Assembly: GCF_900100265.1 (NCBI RefSeq)
Contig: NZ_LT629696.1
Span: 3,658,001 to 3,722,000, forward strand
Reading direction: 5' to 3'
DNA: 64,000 nt
Source: Leifsonia sp. 466MF
GTDB lineage: Bacteria; Actinomycetota; Actinomycetes; Actinomycetales; Microbacteriaceae
The stretch's first letter is position 1; every line of letters begins with the position of its first letter. The position numbers were made by a program, and so were the translations under genes. A model generated the notes under the pieces. It had not been told where the DNA came from. It saw only the letters and a list, made by a program, of their open reading frames with translations, and did no database searches. Positions 60,249-64,000 of this stretch are shown one piece after another.

Positions 60249-60821
60249 TCAGCGGAACGTCGGTCGCGGGTCGGTGTGGAGCACGCTCATGAGGATGGAA
60301 TCGGTCCACTCGCCGTCCCAGAACAGGGTGTCGCGCTGGCGGCCCTCCACCACGAATCCGGCCTTCTCGTACGACCGCAGCGCCCGCGGGTTGAACGCGT
60401 ACACGTCGAGTTGGACGCGGTGCAGTCCGATCTCCGCGAAGGCGTGATCGAGCACGACGGTCATCGCCTCCGTGCCGTACCCGCGGCCGGGTTGCCCGGG
60501 TGCCAACGCGATGCGCGTGTTCATGGATGCGTTGTCCTCGTCGAGCTCGTTGAGCACGATCTCGCCCAGGAAGCGATCGGTGGCCCTGTCGAGGATCGCC
60601 CAGTCCGCGCGGTCCGGCGCGGCGCCGATCCGTGCAAGGTGCGCGGCGATGACCTCCTCGGTGAACTCGGCGCGCGTCCCCGTCAGGCGGAGGTTCTCGG
60701 CATCGTCGAGCCCGGACAAGACGTCGTCGAGGTGCTCCGGTCCGAGGGGCACCAGCCGGATGCGCGGGCCGTCGAGCGTTCGCACGGCGGTGAGCTCGGC
60801 GAGCGCCACCTCCGACTTCAC
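60249..60821 (-). CDS. GNAT acetyltransferase (RimJ/RimL-like)
   Basis: 190 residues. IRLVPLGPEHLDDVLSG (N-terminal), DRFLGEIVLNEL, the acetyl-CoA loop ALAPGQPGRGYGTEAM (Q/R-x-x-G-x-G/A), and LHRVQLDVYAFNPRALRSYEKAGF. Transfers acetyl to protein N-termini, or to small molecules. Its start overlaps the stop of the upstream 230-aa gene (ATGA), making a two-gene operon. Confidence 0.9.
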   Translation of the reverse strand: MKSEVALAELTAVRTLDGPRIRLVPLGPEHLDDVLSGLDDAENLRLTGTRAEFTEEVIAAHLARIGAAPDRADWAILDRATDRFLGEIVLNELDEDNASMNTRIALAPGQPGRGYGTEAMTVVLDHAFAEIGLHRVQLDVYAFNPRALRSYEKAGFVVEGRQRDTLFWDGEWTDSILMSVLHTDPRPTFR

Positions 60822-61510
60822 AGTTCGGGCTCCCTCGGCCGCAGGTCCGGCCGGGGGAATTCGGCGTCGAAGTCGCCGGTGGGATCCTCCTGGCGCAGCG
60901 TGTCCACGATGCTCGGGCCCGAACCGACGGGCGAGAACGCGGCGCGGTCGCCGCGGACGCTGCTCTGATACGTCTTCATCCGTCCGTCCACCGGAAGGTC
61001 GATCTCGGCCGGCGGCCGCCCCTCGTCGAGCGGGATGGCACGCTGCGTCGTGGTGCCGTCCTCCTCGACGAAGTCGGCGATGCCGAACGTCAGGTGGCCT
61101 CGGTCGAAGGAGGCCCGGACGAGCAGGTAGGTGCGCAGCGCGTCGTCATCGAGTGCCGCCACCTCCGCGGCGAGCGCCCGCACGGCATCCGTGCGACCGA
61201 GCGCGTGCTCACCGTCATCCGGCGCTTCGGCCCAGGAACGGACGTGGCCGGCGAGGTCCGCGATGGCCTCCTCGTACGACGTCGGCGATGTCCCCCGGAT
61301 GCCGAAATCGCCCCAGTCGGCCCAGTAGCGGTCGCCCTCGTCGTCGTGGCCCACGGGGACGGTGACGCGCGTCGCCGCCGTGCGGGAGGCCTTCCAGGCC
61401 GCCAGCTCGTCCGCGCTGAACAGCTCGCCCAGCTGCCGGATGGCGTCGTCGTCGCCAGGGCCGGCGGCCGATGCGAGGATCGCCCGCTCGAAGAACGCGT
61501 TGTCGTCCAC
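60818..61510 (-). CDS. Hypothetical protein, 230 aa
   Basis: Soluble acidic protein. Family unrecognised. NAFFERAILASAAGPGDD at the start, repeated Trp/Tyr/Asp-rich DRYWADWGDFGI, and a C-terminal PTGDFDAEFPRPDLRPREPEL tail. GTG at 61510 has GAAGGGAACG upstream. Coupled by ATGA to the GNAT gene, so a link to the acetyltransferase is possible. Divergent from the APC permease. Confidence 0.7.
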   Translation of the reverse strand: MDDNAFFERAILASAAGPGDDDAIRQLGELFSADELAAWKASRTAATRVTVPVGHDDEGDRYWADWGDFGIRGTSPTSYEEAIADLAGHVRSWAEAPDDGEHALGRTDAVRALAAEVAALDDDALRTYLLVRASFDRGHLTFGIADFVEEDGTTTQRAIPLDEGRPPAEIDLPVDGRMKTYQSSVRGDRAAFSPVGSGPSIVDTLRQEDPTGDFDAEFPRPDLRPREPEL

Positions 61511-61624
61511 TGCTCGTTCCCTTCGTCCCTGCCAGCATCGCATCCCCCGGCGCCAGTTCCGAGCCGGGCGACGGAATCGGCTAACGTCGAGGGGCAGTCA
61601 GAACCGGTACCGAAGGAGACGCCC

Positions 61625-63013
61625 GTGACGACCACCCTGCCGACGACGACCGCGAAGGGCGCGTCGCTGCGGCGCAGCCTCGGGCTGTGGGCCATCGTCG
61701 GTCTCGGTCTCGGCTACATGACGCCGACGGTCGTCTTCGACACGTTCGGCATCGTCTCCGGACAGACGAACGGCGTCGTCCCGGCCGCCTACCTCGTCGC
61801 GCTCGTCGTGATGATGTTCACGGCGATCAGCTACGGCAAGATGGCGGGCGCCATCCCGAGCGCCGGCTCCGCCTACACGTACGTGCGCGAGTCCATCCAC
61901 CCGAACCTGGGATTCATGGTCGGCTGGACTTCGCTCGTCGACTACGTGCTGCTTCCGATGGTGAACTGCCTCATCATCCGGCTGTACCTGGAGCAGCTGT
62001 TCCCCGCCGTCCCCGGATGGATCTGGGTGGTCGTGTACTGCGCGGGTGTCACCACTCTCATCGCCGTGACTATGCGCGGCACCTCGAACGTCAACATGAT
62101 CCTGCTCGTCTTCGCGATCGCTGTGATGACCGTTTTCGTCGTGATGGTCGTCGTCCAGCTCGCCGGCGGCGCCGGTGACGGCACGGTCGCCTCGGTCAAG
62201 CCGTTCGTGCACGATGGGGTCACACTCGGCGCGGTCCTCACCGGAGCGACGGTCGTCTGCTTCTCGTTCATCGGCTTCGACGCGGTGACGATGTACGCGG
62301 AGGAGGCCAAGACGCCGAAGATCATGCCGCGCGCCATCCTCTTCACCGTCATCATCGGCGGCGCGATCTTCCTGATCGCCGCCTACTTCACCCAGCTCCG
62401 CTTCCCGACCAATGCGCCGTTCGGCGAGTTCACGGACGACCCGCTGCCGCAGATCGGCCGGATCGTCGGCGGCCCGGTGTTCCAGGCCATCTTCGTCTCC
62501 GCCGGCTTCTGCGCCACCCTGGCGTCCGGACTCGCGTCACACGCGTCCGTCAGCCGGATGCTGCTGGTCATGGGACGGAACAGCGTCCTCCCCCGCCGCT
62601 TCTTCGGGTACATCAGCCCGAAGACGCAGACGCCCATCTTCAACATCGTGCTGGTCGGCGTGATCTCGCTGCTGGCGATGGCGTTCTCGCTCGAGCTGAT
62701 CTCCGCTTTCATCAACTTCGGCGCCCTGATCGCGTTCACCTTCGTCAACATCTCGGTGATCGCCTGGTTCGCGATCCGCAAGGGACGCCGTCGCACGGCG
62801 AAGGACATCGTGCGGTTCATCGTGCTCCCGGCGATCGGCACGGTGCTCACGGCCATCCTGTGGGTGAACCTCCACGCCGACGCGCTGGTCGGCGGCATCG
62901 TCTGGGCGGTGATCGGCTTCGCCTACCTCCTGTTCCTGACGCGCGGTTTCCGCCGCCCGGTCGCCGCGTTCGACGAGAGCCAGCCGGTGACCGGGTTCAA
63001 TAAGGCCGTATAG
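61625..63013 (+). CDS. APC superfamily amino acid permease
   Basis: 462-residue 12-helix transporter. LWAIVGLGLGYMTPTVVFDTFGIVSG is helix 1 with the unwound GxG region typical of the APC/putrescine importer (PuuP)-like group; YVRESIHPNLGFMVGWTSLVDYVLLPM and GFDAVTMYAEEAKTPKIMPRAIL are further APC marks. GTG with GAAGGAGACG upstream. Twelve bases later comes an amino-acid racemase gene, so uptake and racemisation of an acidic or neutral amino acid is likely. Confidence 0.9.
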   Translation: MTTTLPTTTAKGASLRRSLGLWAIVGLGLGYMTPTVVFDTFGIVSGQTNGVVPAAYLVALVVMMFTAISYGKMAGAIPSAGSAYTYVRESIHPNLGFMVGWTSLVDYVLLPMVNCLIIRLYLEQLFPAVPGWIWVVVYCAGVTTLIAVTMRGTSNVNMILLVFAIAVMTVFVVMVVVQLAGGAGDGTVASVKPFVHDGVTLGAVLTGATVVCFSFIGFDAVTMYAEEAKTPKIMPRAILFTVIIGGAIFLIAAYFTQLRFPTNAPFGEFTDDPLPQIGRIVGGPVFQAIFVSAGFCATLASGLASHASVSRMLLVMGRNSVLPRRFFGYISPKTQTPIFNIVLVGVISLLAMAFSLELISAFINFGALIAFTFVNISVIAWFAIRKGRRRTAKDIVRFIVLPAIGTVLTAILWVNLHADALVGGIVWAVIGFAYLLFLTRGFRRPVAAFDESQPVTGFNKAV

Positions 63014-63025
63014 AAGAGGTACGCC

Positions 63026-63715
63026 ATGAAGAGGATCGGGCTGCTCGGAGGCATGAGCTGGGAGAGCTCCGCTCTCTACTACCAGGCGATCAACGAGGGG
63101 GTGCGCGAACGGCTCGGCGGACTGCACTCGGCCGACCTAGTGATGATCTCCGTCGACTTCGCCGACATCGAGAGGCTGCAGTCGTCGGGCGACTGGGAGC
63201 GCGCCGGTGACATCCTGGCCGAGGAGGCGATTCGGCTCGAGCGCGTGGGCGCTTCTTGCGTCGTGATCTGCACGAACACCATGCACAAGGTCGCCGACCG
63301 GGTGCAGGCGGCCGTGGGCATCCCGCTGCTGCATCTGGCCGACGTCACGGCTGCAGCCGTCATCGATGCCGGCGTCCACCGGGTCGCGCTCCTCGGCACG
63401 CGCTTCACGATGCGCGAGCCGTTCTACCGCGAGCGCTTGGAGTCGACCGGCCTGGAGGTGATCGTGCCGCCCGAGGAGACCCAGGCGATCCTGGACGGGA
63501 TCATCTACGACGAGCTCGTCCTCGGTGTGGTCACCGAGGCCTCCCGAGCCGTCTACCGGGAGGCGATCGCCGGCCTGATCGCGAGCGGCGCGGAGGGCGT
63601 CATCCTGGGCTGTACCGAGATCGAGCTGCTGGTGCGGCGGGAGGACTCGGCCGTGCCGACGTTCCCGACCACGGCATTGCACGCCGCTGCGGCCGTCGAC
63701 TTCGCGCTCGGCTGA
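63026..63715 (+). CDS. Aspartate/glutamate racemase family protein
   Basis: 229 residues of the YgeA-like cofactor-independent racemase family. GLLGGMSWESSALYYQ is the start motif; the two catalytic cysteines are in VICTNTMH and LGCTEIELL, with the TNTMH pattern of amino-acid racemases. Cytoplasmic. It follows the permease gene with 12 bases spacing (GAAGAGG). Confidence 0.92.
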   Translation: MKRIGLLGGMSWESSALYYQAINEGVRERLGGLHSADLVMISVDFADIERLQSSGDWERAGDILAEEAIRLERVGASCVVICTNTMHKVADRVQAAVGIPLLHLADVTAAAVIDAGVHRVALLGTRFTMREPFYRERLESTGLEVIVPPEETQAILDGIIYDELVLGVVTEASRAVYREAIAGLIASGAEGVILGCTEIELLVRREDSAVPTFPTTALHAAAAVDFALG

Positions 63716-63808
63716 CGCTCAGCGGGATTCCACAACTCATACAGTGCGCATAGGGCGCTCCCAGCCCACGTAAGAATCCACAAAGAATGCGTCTGCATCG
63801 TGGAATAC

Positions 63809-64000
63809 ATGGATCAGACGTTGAGCGTTCCCGTGTCGGCACCGCCTGCGCCGCGCCGCAGCCGCAGAGCTGTCGGCGACCCGCGCCGGGGCGCCAGAAC
63901 CGTTCGCGCCGTCCTCGCGCTCGGAGTCGTCGCTGTTCTCGGGATGTGGTGGCTGAGCGTGCCCGCCGGCTTCGCCGCCACCCCTGCCGACGCTCTCACC
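63809..64000 (+). CDS. Exported or membrane protein (3' end outside window)
   Basis: 64 visible codons, still open at the edge. Basic N-terminus with a Pro/Arg-rich lead, then a hydrophobic segment VLALGVVAVLGMWWLS (about 35-50) and FAATPADA, which resembles a signal peptide or first membrane helix. The rest lies beyond the window, so the function cannot be given. The start is tentative. Confidence 0.5.
   Translation, partial: MDQTLSVPVSAPPAPRRSRRAVGDPRRGARTVRAVLALGVVAVLGMWWLSVPAGFAATPADALT

Noticed and set aside
1..64000. tRNA, rRNA, insertion sequence or integrase
   Set aside because: None seen on either strand by reading; a tRNAscan or ISfinder run could still find a tRNA I missed.

Overview
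The window is high-GC DNA whose genes are dense, often end-to-end overlapping (ATGA/GTGA junctions) and frequently start without a ribosome binding site. Many have a TANNNT box 6-7 bases before the start codon, which points to leaderless mRNAs. This, together with NucS, a MarP-type protease, holin-X/DUF3618/YihY clusters and many small actinobacterial protein families, indicates an actinobacterium. A Microbacteriaceae chromosome (Leifsonia-like) is my best guess, but that is recall and not proof. I see no rRNA, tRNA, insertion sequence, prophage, CRISPR array or origin, and no stretch longer than about 300 bases without a gene. The region reads as chromosomal backbone with accessory metabolic cassettes.

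Layout. 1-3.85 kb: edge-truncated ABC ATPase, a J-domain-like membrane protein, a hypothetical protein, a MATE exporter. 3.9-7.5 kb: M20 amidohydrolase and LacI regulator, divergent from an MFS transporter across a perfect 28-bp palindrome. 7.6-11 kb: lactonase-like beta-propeller, mismatch endonuclease NucS coupled to an SseB-like protein, HAD phosphatase, lipoprotein. 11.2-18.7 kb: a complete mannitol PTS locus (MtlR-type regulator; divergent orphan IIB, HPr, EI, EIICB, EIIA, mannitol-1-phosphate dehydrogenase). 18.8-21.6 kb: type III polyketide synthase, ICMT-like methyltransferase and FAD monooxygenase, the gene set of the Streptomyces srsABC phenolic-lipid operon. 21.7-24.7 kb: a ribbon-helix-helix-like protein, then a wall-anchored protein with seven chaplin-like repeats and a second secreted protein. 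24.7-32.4 kb: MFS/MarR pair, small proteins, two CrcB fluoride channels translationally coupled to a UspA-like gene, a holin-X/DUF3618/YihY module, Nudix hydrolase, membrane-anchored extracellular protein.

32.7-42.8 kb: two-component system, CopC-like protein, two tiny acidic proteins, MarP-like protease, quinone reductase, MFS/TetR pair with two identical operators, AzlCD, GntR regulator. 43-49.3 kb: ChvE/MmsA/MmsB monosaccharide ABC transporter with a ROK regulator, and an AroE-family dehydrogenase. 49.4-54.8 kb: small regulators (OhrR-like MarR, MerR), a zinc-ribbon protein, DHFR-like reductase, secreted metallophosphoesterase with a PKD domain, alpha/alpha-toroid protein. 55-58 kb: a second holin-X/DUF3618/YihY module. 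58-64 kb: a GGDEF/EAL pair for cyclic-di-GMP, GNAT acetyltransferase, APC permease with amino-acid racemase, and an edge-truncated exported protein.

How it works together. The mtl cluster encodes the full phosphorelay from PEP to mannitol and on to fructose-6-phosphate. The chv/mms and M20/MFS loci are separate scavenging systems with their own repressors. Several loci face the envelope (chaplin-like protein, phenolic-lipid enzymes, MarP, two YihY modules, c-di-GMP enzymes), so the most distinctive theme is surface and stress biology. The most unusual single gene is the seven-repeat chaplin-like sortase substrate at 22137-23624.
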